64,000 nt of DNA from Monarcha castaneiventris obscurior (lineage: Eukaryota; Chordata; Aves; Passeriformes; Monarchidae), in the NCBI GenBank assembly GCA_026261815.1, contig JAMPIT010000476.1, positions 5,421,501-5,485,500 of the forward strand, written 5' to 3'. A program made the position numbers and the translations under genes. Shown here piece by piece: positions 12,239-26,194 of this stretch. Below the pieces are notes generated by a model. That model was not told the DNA's origin. It ran no database searches and worked only from the letters and a program-made list of their open reading frames with translations. The stretch's first letter is position 1, and each line of letters opens with the position of its first letter.

Positions 12239-15200
12239 TGTAGAGCAGGGATGGCAGGAGCTACAGCTTTCAAGCAAGGCTCGCACTGAATTTGGCTAAG
12301 CAAGGTCATTTGTTTTTGGTTCAGTGCTTTCCTACTATTCAGATGGGATTTTTTTTTTTTAATGCTGCCTTCCCCCAGTGAATTTTGGCGTGGTTATTGC
12401 TTGGTGCATAGCTGGAGCCTGACACAGAAGACACAGTGCTCATTTCTCCACCATTGTCAGCTTTGCATTTGTTTGTAATTAAATGGGAGAAACACCAGTA
12501 TTGTGCTGAGATACAACTGGGCAACAAGTCCAGAAGCTTGGAAACTTTGGAAACTTTTAAGTCATTAAGTACCCTGAAGAAAGCTGGATCACGTGGAAGG
12601 AGAGACATGATCATATCCATAAAAGCTGTATTATGATGCACAAGGGAGCTAAAGTATTAATGCACAGGTTCATTTGGATATTTTCTGTCTTGTGAACAGA
12701 TACAGTATTACTGTTTAAGGGTCATTAATGTTTAATGCTAATGTAGAGATGGACTTGTTGCTTGATGCAGTGGGCACAGTCAAGAGTTCCTACCACAAAA
12801 CTCCCCTCCCACTTGAGCTTGAAGAATAGAAAGCATGGAAAAAAAAGCTTCACAGGGGAGAAAAACTTGGGGTCATGAGAGTCAGAATTTAAGAGACTTG
12901 TGGTTTATAGTTTAACGTCATTACCAGTTGTGAGAGAATCTACAGTTACAAGACATTATATAAAGAAACATTGTTTTTTCCTAAGGCTTCTCAGTTATGG
13001 AGTTTCTCCATAACCCATGGTTTGTGCTCTTACTCTGAGGGACAGAAAATTTATGGCCAGTGAAGAAAAACCAGAGGTAACTGGCTTGTAGGAGGAAATG
13101 GGATGATCTTCTACATCACTGGACTTGAGGCAAGGAAAAAAGCAACAGGCCTTGTGCCCCTTTCTGATGCCCTTTATCTTGTCATGGTGGTGTTAAGAGA
13201 ATGGGGTCCCATCCAGTGCTTAGATGCCAGGGAATATCAGTGGAAAGGCCACAGAGTCTATGGCTTCAGAGGCTCTGAGCCTTGTTTCAAGTGTGATGGT
13301 TCTTTGGTACCTGCAAAGGATTAGCTAAATGTGTTTTACCTGCAGATAACTTTAGAAGCTGGAGGTCTGTGTGTGTTCTGTAGAATGCAGAACCATTTCC
13401 TACCTGCTGTGCTTGGATGCACACTGTGCCTTAATCCCTGCTTGTGCAATGGGTCAAGGCCTGGATGCCCCCAGCTCCCTCTGCCTTTCCATGCCTGGTC
13501 TTTGTGCAGCGGAAACCTGTGGAGGGAGGAAGGGAGGAAGCTGCAGCATTCACCAACCAGTCTGCTAATTGGGCTGGCAGGACTGAGCATCCCCTGTGTG
13601 ATTATACTGCCCTGCACTGCAACCCTTGTCTCAGACCGGCACTCATCAACACTTCAGACACAAATAAAAACACCCACTGAGATGAGAGAAAAAATAGGGA
13701 CTTTGCTGCTGGCAAACTTGTCTGTGTCTTGTTGGCAAGTGTTATAATCAGTAAACTGTACCTCATTTGAACAGGCTATAAAGCTGTGTTTGTCTTGAGA
13801 TTAGAGACCGGTGTTCCACTCCTATGGCTCTAGCACCTCCTGAGGGAAAAAGTACAGCCTTCAGTATTCATCTGAACATAATGTGTTTTATCTGTTATAC
13901 ACAGGAACTTGATAGAGTGTTGTGGAATATAGGTGTTTATGGCATGAGAATTTGTAAGGGAATACAGGATAGGAACTGTACTGTCACACATGAGTAGATT
14001 CATGGAAGAGAAAATTCAGGACTTCAGTGATGTGTGGCTGAAATTCTCAATGGCTGCCTGGGCTGAGGTGGGGATGGCTTGGGAGTGAAGACAGTGATAG
14101 AAACCATAATAGCCAGTGTATAGAGGGAGAAGGTACAGAGGAAACAGTGGGACTGCTATGAACTGCACTGATATCAGGCTTCTGAAAGATGCTCAGAACT
14201 CCTCTGGTTCTGACCCCTTTCTCTGATCCTCAGGAGGAGTTTTGGAAAGCTGCAGGTGTGATCAGAGGTGCCACGTGTGTCAACAGAGGCTGCCTGTCTA
14301 CACCTGCATGCAAACCCTCCTAAGCAGCTCACTGGAGCATGTGGAGAACTTTGGTGTGATTCCTACATTAGGACTTGATAGGGTTGCTGATGAGTTGACA
14401 ACTGCAAGTAGTGTTTGGTTGGTCTTAGCAAGGTCAGAGGATCTACAGAATTAAGAATCTGTAGATTTTTTAAAAATAGATGTTTTTACAATAAGATTAT
14501 AAAATGTGTATCCCCATGGAGTAGCTGAGAGCCTCTGGGACATGAGGGCCGGTTGATGCAGAGTAAGGAGGGAAGATTGATGGGGTTTTAGAAAAAGTTT
14601 AGAATAAAAAGAAGAGATGAAATCTTGGAGATGAAATCTTGGCTCTGGTGGAAGCACTCTTAGGTGTTTAGCTTGCAGTTCATTTTCAGGGGGCAGTGAT
14701 TCCATGGTGCTTTAATTTTAGGCAGAAATGAATGAAACTTCGGCGCTAAAGTGTGAGCTCCTAAACTGGTATATCCCCCTCAAAGGTTTTCCTGGGCCAC
14801 TTTGACCTACACAGGCAGTCACAGTCTTTCACAGCACACTCTGGTACAATGTGTGCCATACTACTTCATGCCTCTGACAGACCTGTTTCTCAGGCAGTGC
14901 TTCTTGCTGGGATCACTCCAAGATCCATGGATCCTACTGGGGGAGCTTTCAGTTGGATTTCAAGTGTTTACTTTTGACTAAGAATCTCCCCAGTGATGCT
15001 GGACTTTCCTTTCTGAGGCCCTGCTTACACTGGAGGAATTTGTACCCAGGAATTAGGCTGTAGTTTGAGAGCCCCTGTCAACAGCAGCACTGATACCAGT
15101 GTGAACACTGGTGTGGACAGGCTCAGGGTGTGTGGCATCACGGGAGCTCCCAGAGCTCCGTGGTCACTCTACCACCCGGGTGTTAATTACCCAGCCCAGA

Positions 15201-16885
15201 CCATGCTCACGAGCCTCTCCTTGTACCCTGCACTGGGGAGCAGCACAGACACCTGGGGGGAAACCCCAGCAGAGGATTCCAGATGGAGTGCTCCTTGTTG
15301 GAGCCTGCCAAGCCTTCCAGACGTACCACAAAGCCTATCTAGTCCTGGAGGTTCTGGGAGCCGAGGGAATTCAGGAGGAAAGTATTTTGTGGATGCAGTG
15401 GGATGGTGGCTGCCATTTCCTGTTGGGAGAAAGGACACAATTGGTCTTCACATCTTAAATTTTGTCGGGGCACCTAACATGGGCATATTAATTTGGATGC
15501 TCTGAATCAGAGCAAGCATCAGTAAGCAGGGCTGTTCAGAAATCTCTCCTCACTCATGCACATCAAGAACATTTTCCTCTTCTGCATGTGTTCCTCAGTT
15601 CCCTAGCAGTACAAGCAAATTGGAAAGTTCAGCTGTCATTTGAGGAAGGTCATAGATCACACTAGCAGCCTGAGTAATCCAAGAGGTTTTAAGTATCACA
15701 GCATTTAGTTTAAAGTGAAATTTGCTCTGACAGGGGCTGGCAGACCAATAGGAAAAAGAAATATTTGTGCTTGGAGAAGTGCATGTGTAGAGACCTTGAG
15801 TATAACTGATGGCTGGAAGTGATTTCAGTCTAAAAAAAACAAATCATTAAGAGAGTGCATGGGGTAAAATACACAGTTCATATTTTAAAGGGTCTCAAAA
15901 TGAACCAGCAACTGAGGTTAGCAGTACATAGTAATTAGCTGGGCTGTTCACTGTTTAACTGCATGAGCCCCAGGCATGGGGCTGAGCTTTGCACAAGAGC
16001 ACAGTTGTGCTGTGCCAGGGTGGTGGCGAGCGCCACTCTCCGTACGCACGTGCGATTTGTGAGACAAAACTGCCTGCAGTGACTTGGAGGTTAAGGCAGC
16101 AGCCTGAGCCATTTATCTGAGGGGGTGTTGTGGTGCTGTGTGATCCATATCCACTCTACAACTTCAGGGTTGCATGCATTTTGCTGAGTGTACCCGGTTA
16201 TATAGGAGTGAGTACTGGGAGGAAAAAATACTAAGTCAGGGATGAATATTGTTGCCCCAATGGCATAATTATGTGTCACTAACTTTAGGGGAAGGCAGGC
16301 TGGTGCTTGCTCTGCTGAGCACTGAGTTTCCTGGTAGATGCTGTAGCTTAAGGCCAACAACACATTTTTCCTAGGAGCAAGCCTTGAAGTTGATTGCTGG
16401 TATAAATCTGAGCACACATGGCACAAATCATGATCTCAGGCCAGTTGTTATCCAACAAGTGTTTACAGCCGCAGAACTACCATCTCTGCTGGCTCTCCCC
16501 TTCTGCTGTTTTTGGCAGAAGGGGCAAGGATTCATCAGGACTTGTTTTTAAACCCGTCTTCACCTTGGTGGGTTATGCCCTTGGCCTGGCAGCCTCTAGA
16601 GCAAGCCAGACTCCAGTCACCAGGTACACGTTGGCTGTGTGGTTGTCCTACCCCTCCCTCACCTCCTGGGCTCAAGACCATTCCCTTCAACTCTGACAGG
16701 CTCCATGCTGCAGGCTGCCAGTGCAAACAATCCAACAGGCAAAGCTGGTATGCTTCAAGAGCACTAACGTGTAAAAATGAAGCCAGTTTTTTCAAGCATG
16801 GTCAAAACTTTATTTACTTCAGGGAAATATTTAGATAGGAGAGAGCAGTGATTTGATCAAGGTGTTTTAATGTGATTTTCTGTTC

Positions 16886-16909
16886 TTTTTTTTTTTTTTT
16901 TTTTTTTAA
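16886..16909. repeat. Poly(T) tract
   Basis: An uninterrupted run of about 22 T's lies in the KIFAP3 intron. It could be a simple repeat or the A-tail remnant of an insertion on the minus strand. No recognisable element flanks it. Confidence 0.8.
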
Positions 16910-19643
16910 CTGTCCAAAGCAGTTATCGGCTGATCCATCTCTTCCAGTTTTCTTCAGGACACTAACATATGTCTGAACCATTTGGAAATAACTGATACTC
17001 CTCGAAGTTTAAACTCTAGAGATCTTTACCTAATTACTTACACATTTATAAAAAAAAAAAATTAAAAAGCTGATTTGTTGAGAATGTGATTGAAACCATA
17101 TTTTACCTGCTCTCGTTATCAATTTAAATACATTTAGAAGTTCTTTGAATAATGATTACTGAGTTGGATGTGGCTGGAAGAGCTCAGCCTGCTGGGATAG
17201 AGGCTCATCGCCACCGCGTGGCTCAGGGTGTTATTACACCTCACCCCAAAAAGCCAGTGGTGGTTTAGCTTGGGGTGTATAAAGGAGTTCAGGAGAGGTT
17301 TCAGGCTCCTGTTTTTGTTGCATCCCTCTTTGCCACAGTAAACCTGAGGATGGCACTACTGTGAGCCAAGGCATGGCTGCTACAAGCTTGACTTGCAGTC
17401 AGCAGCCCCGGGCACCCTCAGCCTCCTCATTCACTTAAATATCATTCCAGAATGAGTTTTCAGTGGTTTGCAGAAATGCAAAAATCTCCTCTTCTACCAC
17501 ACTTGTATTAAAAACAACTTATCCACAACTAACATCGTTATAGTCACAGAAAACATAATGGAAGGATAAACCCAGAAATGCATTTTCTGTTAAAATAGCT
17601 CTTCATTTTAAATTAACTGTAGATATTTAAGGATCTTTGGAAGAAAGCAATGAAATTCCTTAGTTTAAAGGTCGCCTTAAAGGGTCCTGCTTCTCTGCAG
17701 TAGAATGTGTGTGGTATCACTGGGCATTTGTAGAAGCACAACAGAACCAGACTGCACTTCCAATTCCCACTATGCCTTCTTTTAGTACATTATTAACTGC
17801 TGGCACTGGCAGTACTGAAAGAACCCTTAAGGAACTGGCTTTGGTTTATAGTAGTTTGTTAACTGGTTTGTTTTCTGAACTGCCAAACAAACTGGTCAGC
17901 TTCATGCTTGTCCTTGTTGGCTTGTTCACAAGAGCTTTGGGCCTGATACTGAGACACTGCAGCCAAGGGCAGTCTAGGTGAGATCTGTCTGTCAATCCCT
18001 TTGCATACTTCAAATCAGTGACAGAAGAGGAGCAGGGACTGGCTAAAGTGAGTGCTCAGTTTAGAGTTTCTGGAGATGAGAGATAAACACAAAGTAACAG
18101 GATTTCTTTTAATCCCTTCTTTCAGGAGTCTTTCAAGGCTTTGGGCCTGATAATGAGAAAGCTGTTGTTTGCCAGGTACAAAGGAGTCATCTGGAGAAGG
18201 TGCCTCAGAGGTCACCAGCTCATTTCCTAATGGGCTTGAAAAAGGGTAATAGGACTTTGGAGTGGATACAGGAAGGAATGGGTGGCCAGAGGCAGGTGTG
18301 GAGCCAGAGGAATGCATTCACACAGCTTTGCACCACTGCAGCTTACACCAGGGCCACTCTGCTTCTCTCTGCTGTGCTGAAGGGCTAATCAGCCTGTAAG
18401 GTCTGATGGCTCTGTGCAGGAGTCAGGAGATGGGTGTTGCCAATTCAGATACACATAGGCAGATGTGGAAATGCAAAGCACTTTCAGGACACAGCATTTC
18501 TCAAGATACATCCAGGTAAAACAGTGATTTTTCTCTGCAGCTTGGCTATTACTTGTGTCCCTTCCCTCTCAGAGGACAAATTTCAGCCTCAGACCTTCCA
18601 CCTTTACCTGACTATCACAATCTCCCATGAGTGAACTAGTTTTCTGAGAAACCAGACACCAGGGATTCTTTTCTAGGACCTCAATGAGATACAATCCAAG
18701 GAAAGTGCCTTTGTGAGGACAGTGTGATGGACATGGTCCCCCCCCCAATGCAGCTGAGCCCTTTCAGTCCAACCAATTGAGCAGTGCCAGCTTCTTGCTG
18801 AGCCAGGGCCGGGGCCCACCCATTGTACATCTTCTGGAGGGGTCGTTCTTTCCCAGCCTTGACTGTTGCATAACCCATGTTCCATATGGATAATTGTCAG
18901 TAATGAGGTTCAGCTTTTCCCCACTCCAAGAGCACTTTTGTTCTTTGTGTTTTGACAGTCTTCAGAGGGGAAGTTCAGCTCCTTTCAATGCATCTTTAGA
19001 CAGACAATAAATCAGGATCCTTTTCCATTTGTCCCTCTACTGAAGTGGAAGCTAAGAAGTGACATAGCCATGAAAAGGCAGTAATCCAGCATCTTAGGCA
19101 ATGCTCATTTTTCCTCTACCCTCCTGCATTAGTTATTGTTGAGCATGAAGTATGTGCCACTTTTCCCTATGCAGTTCTTGTGTTTTAGTATCTAACTCAT
19201 TGTTGTGGGATTTTTTAGGTGTAAAAGATGCTGTTTTACATGAAAAATTAATTATCCTGTCTCATTAGTACATAGCCTTTCAGTATGTGATTAATTCCTT
19301 CTGTCATTTGGCCGCCGGTCTTGTATCCCACCAGAAATACCATCTTTTACTAAACTGTGTTGCTGTGCTAGATATTCTCACTTTTAGCTGGTGTTCTCCA
19401 TGCACCTCAGAAATGAACTGAAGGCAGGGAATGAAACTGTTCAGATGTGCTGTGTAGAGCAGGTTTACAACAGACTTAGCCAGAAGCCTGAAGGACTTGG
19501 TAACTTTAATGTACAGAGGGAGACACTGAGTCACAAAAGTGCTTGGGCAGTAAATCCATGAAAGGAGGGAAGAGAGAAGACTTTTGTCTCTTCTGGGGTT
19601 CCTCTTGGGCCTGAAAGCCTTTCTCTGAAAGGAGTTGCACTGA

Positions 19644-19925
<282 letters not shown>

Positions 19926-20210
19926 GCCTGGCCAGCAGCACCTGTTCCCTGGTAATGCATGATTGTACCACGATGGTTCCAGCACTCTGTATCCTTTGGC
20001 ATGTGTAGCTCCACGTAAACTTAGCCTTTCTGGGTCCAGTGTGTTAGTGACAGTGTTTACTCTTTGGTTGCTCTTTGTTATTATTTTTGTACAGTAACTG
20101 TGACTTCAAAGCAGGAATTGGAAACTACTGTACTGGAAAGTGTCCCATTATGTATATTAAGCTACTAATTTAATTTCTATTAAAAATAAAAACCTGTGTG
20201 GTCAGCAGTG
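19926..20210 (+). terminator. KIFAP3: KIFAP3 3' UTR and poly(A) signal
   Basis: The sequence after the stop codon is A/T-rich and non-coding. A canonical AATAAA lies at 20185-20190, about 260 bp after the stop, and a G/T-rich stretch (gtgtggtcagcagtggtg) follows, as expected downstream of a cleavage site. The cleavage site is inferred to lie at about 20205-20215. Longer 3' UTR forms cannot be excluded. Confidence 0.7.
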
Positions 20211-23200
20211 GTGAATGTGTTTCTAACCAATGTTTCGTGTGTTTTACAAAGCACTTAAGAAGAGTGCTCCATTTGCAGTTTGTTTAACATGGACTGTTTC
20301 CCTCTCACGCTTCAGTCACAGGAACACCATTAAACCCCAGCATCTCCTGGCACTGCCCTGACACATAGTTTGGACCAAAGTCCAGTCCTGGGTCTGAACA
20401 CTTTAATAATGGAAAGATGGCACAGATTCACTCCCCTGGAGCTTCAGACATTTACTGTCTATTTTAATGCTTGAAAACACTGAAAATTAGAAACTACACA
20501 ACTGAATACCTTTACCCTAGTGTTTAAGCAGAGTTCTGTGGGCTGAAAGAAGACAGCCACATCCATCCTGAGGCCCAGCAAGAGAAAGAAACACTGTACC
20601 TTGGTTCAGAATCCAGAGGCAGAGCCTTTACCTCGGCTTCCCTATCTGGAAATACAAATCCATCCTGTCCTGCTCATTTCTGGGGTTTAAGCTGGATCTA
20701 AGCATGGATCATTGAGCAGCAGAGACAGGCCAGGACCCCTTCATGCTGGACTCCCAGTGTGGTGATTGTTTTATGCCATGCTTTGAAACACAACCTGCAA
20801 ACAGAATTCACGCTAAAGCTTTTCTTCAGCTGTGCATGCTCACTGTAACAGACAGAAGAAAGGGATGAAAATGCCCTCTCTGCCACAGCTACCAAGGCAG
20901 CAGTTCAAATTTTCACTTTCTAAAAGAAAAGTTACCTCTACTTTATCCTTTTTCTTTTGTTAATGCCTATTGATTTGCAGATTTGTTCTTCTTCCTCCCT
21001 CATTTATGGCTGAAACAGAAAGCTGACTTGCATCAGGGGCTGATCCTACTAAACCGGTCACCAGTAATTCCATAAGACTCGGGTCTGTGCTGGGAAGGTG
21101 ATCTTCAAAGGCATGGGATTGTTTAGGAAGAGGACAAATTCTCAGTCTTATACTTCAAAAATACCTTTGAAATTAGAATCATTTTGAAACCCTGTGTTAT
21201 CTTTACAAAGGGTGCAAGTACTTTTATAAGCACTGTTACTCCCTGTGTTCCATGCTGCATGACTGGATATGAGTCTAAAATTACCCATCGTATTTCTTAC
21301 CAGTTTTCAGCCTTGTCCCTGTGCTGGCTTCTTGTTCAGGGCTTCACTCACTGGAGGCAGGTGGCAGAACAGCATTGCCAAGATTAAGTAGTATTTTTAA
21401 AATTATTTTCTCTACCATTTTTAACTAATTCTTACGCCATTTCTTAGAACACATAAGATCTCACTAAGAAACATGGCAGAAAACTTGAACTAAAGTAATG
21501 GGTTTCCAGTGTTGTACCTTTCTAGATTCTTTCCTTTATTCTGAGCCCACACTGGATGTGCCCAGAGGTTGTGCCACATTTAGTCAAAAGATTTCAGATA
21601 TTTTTATAGTTATAGCTGTGAGAGAAATTCCCCAAACTGCACACTCGGGCTTTTCTTCTGAGACTGGCACTCGCTCATCAGGTTTTTCCAGAAATTAGTG
21701 TGAAGTTATTTAAAGCAGTTGCCCTTCTTATGGAATGTGTTTTGGGGGAAAAACAAATTGAAGTGGGTCCTTGGAGTATATGCAAACTATCAATGAAACT
21801 GAAAGAGCCTTTAATTGGAAGCTTCAGGTTAACGAGGAGCTGCAGTGGAGCTCCAGAGAAGGGTGTCTGTAATTGTAATACAGTTGTGACCATGCTGAGA
21901 ATAAATGGCAGTGGAAAAATCTCTGGCTGCATTTTTAGTATTCAATGTTAGGAGTTTATGGGAAAAGAATAAAAGATCAAGAATTTGTAGCTTTGCCTGG
22001 CAGCAGCTAAGAGAAGAACATCATTTATCTGCAAACAGAGCTTGGTAAAAATTACTCAGCACTTAGTAGCCTGAGGACAGAGCCTGCTAGCCAAGATGAA
22101 AACCAGCTGTGCCACTGCACTCTCAAGGCAGGAGAGAGGCTGATTTTCCCTTTAATTACAGTTCCTGAGCCAGAAAAGGGGGAAAAAAGATAGGAGTACA
22201 TAGACTTTTCAATCTATATCACATTTCCTGTGGGTGTCAGAGGAAGACGGGAGAGTCTGACCTGTTTAATTACCTGTATTTATGGATTCAGTCCCTGGGT
22301 ACTGTATCCTGCATAAAACAGGGTGAGGAGGGATCTGCTTTCTTTTAGCAACATCTGCAACTTTTGTCCTCTTTTTCCTGGTTTCTCTCCCTGGCTTTGT
22401 AGAGCTCCTCTTTTCTTTCCCTACAGGAGCAATCCCGAACCATCCCAGGAGTATCCTGTTTCCCAGTCTGCTGCTAATTAATTAGTGAGTTTGGTTAGGC
22501 AAGTGTTTTAGATATAATTAGGCTGTAAAGTTAATAGCACAATGAAATAAGCAATGGCTGAGAAGCTCCTACTTCTGGTAGCTATTAGAGAAGCTTTGTG
22601 CAGATGTACGGGCTCATTTCTGGGAGCAGTCTGCTCCATGCAGCTGCCTAAGATACTGTGTTAAATTCTTACTTGTACACCACCAGTATTTAGGAGCTTT
22701 CCAGGGCAACAGGGTGGGGGAAAGCAAATGTAAACAAATATTCTCATCCCTGAGAGCTCATGGAGGACCTGATTCAAGGTCTTTCAAATGTCCAGGAGGT
22801 TGTGGAGCTGTCTGCTAAGGGTTTAACACGTGCGTTTCATTCTGAAATCAGACTGCCGTGATTCTGCTTAACTTAATCCGCTCTGAATTAAATGAAACAG
22901 GAACAAGATGTATCTTCTTCTGGAATAAGCAGGACAAGCTCTGTTCAGATACAAGACATTTTGGGCCCCTCTGCCAGGTTCTTTAATGGAATTCCTGTAG
23001 TACAGCACTGGTAAGCTCAGCTGTCCACTCATCATGGCAGGAGGCTGAGAATAGCGACAACCTCCATTCCTTCTGTGACTATCCTCAAAAACCAAGAAAT
23101 ACACAAAACTGGTGCAATTCATGTCGCCCTTGAAGCTCTGGTGATCTGCTCATTTCTTCCTTCAGGTTAAGCTTTTGGGGTTTTCTTTCTTCTGAAAGAG

Positions 23201-25684
23201 CTCTGAGGTGCCAAGAGGGGTGTTGGAGCTGCACAGAGAGTGGGGGAGTGCACTCCCCTTGCCTGCATTTCATTGGTACAAGGTCACATTTGCAGCCAGT
23301 TGGTCTGGACACCCACTTGGATAAAAAAATGGACTTTTCCAGAGCTGGAAATAATATGTTGGGGTCTCTGCCCCTAAAAAAAGAAACCCACTTCTGTTCA
23401 TTAAGAAATTGAGAAATATCATCAGCAGCAAAAAGCTGCTACAGTTAGTTGTGATTAACATGGCCATGCAGGGCTAGGACATCACTGGAAAAGGCATCAG
23501 CTGGGAGCACCACTGCAGCCTTGTTTTTTCCCCCTGCCTTTCCCAAAGGCCCCCTGGTCTGGAAGAGGACGAGCTGGGGAAAATCTCTGCAGTACTGAGA
23601 GTGCCTGCACCACTGTCCCCCTGTCCACAGAATGGAGCTGTGGCTGCCCCATCCCTGGGGGTGTTCCAAGGCCACGCTGGATGGGGCTTGGAGCAGCCTG
23701 GTATAGTGGAAGGTGTTCCTGGCCAGGGCAGGGGGTTGAAATGAGATGAGATTTAAGGTCCCTTCCAACTCAAACCATTCTGGGATTCTAAAACAATGCT
23801 CCCTAGCTGTCCCTCTAGACCTTACATGCTCTACTCCATTTAAGTGAGTTTTGCTCCGTCCCCTTCTACAGCCACCAGCTGTCTGTCTCTCCACTATGCC
23901 AATCTTTTCTTGCCCAGCTGACTTAAATAACCAGTTCCAGTCCTAATGAGGCATTTGCTAGGAGCTCTGTAGTCCTGCTAGTTCCCTGTCTCTTCCCTCT
24001 GCCCTTGAAAGACAAGGAGAGGGGTTCACACATCCCTCATCACATCCTGGGTTGTTCTCTGGAGGAACCCACGTTGGCTGTGCTTAGGGAAGGCAAAGGG
24101 TGATGTCTGGGGGCAGAAGCCCAGCTGGGATTTTTGTGCAGCACCTGTTGACAGGGCCCTGAGCAGGGCACACCCTTCGGTGCCACTTCAGTCTGTGTGG
24201 AACAATGGAATCACATGGGGAAAGCAGGTAAAGGGAAGGAATGCTGCTCCACAGAGGCAGCCCAGCAAAGGAAATAAACCATAAATTATGCAGAACAGCT
24301 AAAGTTTGCTTTTTCTTCCTGACAGCCACATGAATCACACCATAGCCTGAAGCTGGAGCCAAGTGCTTGTGAGTAGAAATCAGTTGTTGCTTATTAAGAA
24401 GTTTTTATCTTTACCTCCAGTTGTTCACATCTTCTGACCTTCTGCCTTTGCCCTGCCACAAACACACACACACGGAGGACGTACAAACTCATGCTTGGCC
24501 CCTTGAATAAATGTAATGTTCACAGTTCCCCTTAGTTTGCACTTTGTGGCCAGGATCTTCTTTGGTGTCTGTCGCATTTGAGCCAAAGACTCTGGATCTT
24601 TACTGCCTTTGACAGATAGAGGTGGTGTACCTGAACTTTACTTAGATTCTGTTCCTGTGTGCATTGTTTTACCCTGTAATGCGTGACATACTACATGTCA
24701 TATTATCTATGACCCATTTTACTTCCCTGCACCCTGCTGGAAAAGGTGCATCATCTTTCTGCTTTTTTGAAAATGCCCCAGATCATCCATCTACCAGCAT
24801 ATCCTGCCAGAGGAGCAGATTCCTCCTAGCACTGTGTCCCCCTCTCAACCCTGACATGCCACCTTACAGCCCTCCACATGCACAGTCATTGGAGAAACCC
24901 TCTCTCCTTGCTTGCCTGAAACAGATGGTGAGGCCCAACTGATCGGAGTTTGGGTGTGGATCCGAGGTAATCCCTTTTGCTATACAGGGAGCTGTGGTTT
25001 AGCTGTGCTGAAGGGATTCTGGCACAGATGAGCCACTGTCCAGCAGAGCTGTGTCTCTGGGATCATCCGTGCTGTCCAAGCACTGGATAGCTTCACTAGA
25101 AACGGAGGGGGGAACTAAATCGCTAAAGAACACATTCTACATAGTTCATGCTGGATTTGACAGCACAAAACTTAAACAGTGCAGGTTAAACTCGTGGAGT
25201 TGAGTTACTAAAGAGAGCCAAGGCGCTTGCACAGCTCAGACCACCTGCGTTAAACACTCTGCCCTGGCCATTAAATGTGCGTCTAGACGAGGCCACGGGG
25301 CTAGGCTGTGCTGCTGTTCAGAGTGATTGAGCAAACCACATCCTCACGTCCTGGCGCTGCAGGAAACTGGAATAACACCGGCGATATGAAAATAGCGTGT
25401 GAAAAGCCCAGACCTCCCACCGCTCTGGAGTCGTTCTTTCAACCTTCGCTCCGCCGTCCAAAACACTCAAGTGAAATCTCTCCCCGGAGTCACTTTACGC
25501 CGCAGCACGGAGAGCAATTAGTTTTAATGGCATTAAATGGATCCCCTCACGCAGGAGTGTCAGACCACCTGCCTCGCTCGCACCCTGCCGCCCTGCTCCC
25601 GGGCTGGCGGGGAGGTGGCACCGGACGCGGCCCGGGGCACTCGGGGTGCAGGCGGACCCGAGCAGGGGAGGGCACCTAAAAATG
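20211..25684. other. KIFAP3-SCYL3 intergenic region, no gene seen
   Basis: There are about 5.5 kb between the KIFAP3 poly(A) signal and the CR1 copy upstream of the SCYL3 promoter. Reading frames here are short, overlap on both strands and lack recognisable domains. A CR1 fragment lies at about 23632-23792, and a short CA run at about 24465. Sequence becomes more GC-rich from about 25.2 kb toward the SCYL3 island. I see no RNA gene. Confidence 0.7.
23632..23792 (+). mobile_element. CR1 LINE 3'-end fragment
   Basis: The segment reads gctgccccatccctggg, then ggatggggcttggagcagcc, then tagtggaaggtgttcctggc, then aaggtcccttccaactcaaa and cattctgggattct. This is the ordinary 3' terminal region of avian CR1 in sense orientation, heavily 5'-truncated and mutated. 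It is a dead copy of an ancient non-LTR retrotransposon. Confidence 0.9.
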
Positions 25685-26180
25685 TCCTTTAAAAAGGACA
25701 TTGAGGGGCAAGAGCATATCCAGGAAAGGACAACAACGCTCGTGAAGGTCTAGAAAAACGTCTGGTGAGGACTGGCTAAGAGAGCTAGGTGCGTTGAGCC
25801 TGGAGAAGAGGAGGCTCAGAGGCGCTCCCATCGCTATCTCCAACCACCTGACCGGAAGCTGTAGCCAAGTAGGGTCGGTCTCTTCTGCCGGGCCTTTAGT
25901 AGGAGGACAAGAGGAAATGGCCCAGCTGAGACAGCGGAGATTCAGATTAGGTATTAGGAAAAAACAAAATTCACCACCAGGGTGGTCAGGCATTGGAACG
26001 GGCTGCCCAGGGAGGTGTCGGAGTCACCATCCCCGGAGGTGTTTAAGAGGCGTCTGGATCTGGCGCTGGGTGATGTGGTTTAGCAGTTCCAGGGGCAGTG
26101 CTGGGTGCACGGTTGGACTGGGTGATCTTAAAGTAAAGGTCTCTTCCCACCCTGACGATTCCATGATTCCCTGATTCTAA
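25685..26180 (+). mobile_element. CR1 LINE fragment, about 490 bp, next to the SCYL3 promoter
   Basis: The copy starts near aaaaaggacattgaggggca and includes gcctggagaagaggaggctc, ggacaagaggaaatggccca and cattggaacgggctgcccag. It ends at the diagnostic CR1 3' terminus (ttcccaccctgacgattcca, then tgattccctgattct). It belongs to a different CR1 subfamily from the copies at 27.5 and 30.3 kb. It is 5'-truncated, without an intact reverse transcriptase frame. It ends within about 30 bp of the CpG island. Confidence 0.93.
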
Positions 26181-26194
26181 GGGTGCCTGAAGGG

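Noticed and set aside
13331..13747. 138-codon plus-strand open frame in the KIFAP3 intron
   Set aside because: No domain, no splice context fitting KIFAP3, and overlapping frames on both strands in a locally GC-richer patch.
15065..15505. 146-codon plus-strand open frame in the KIFAP3 intron
   Set aside because: Two other plus/minus frames overlap it, composition is unremarkable and no conserved motif was recognised.
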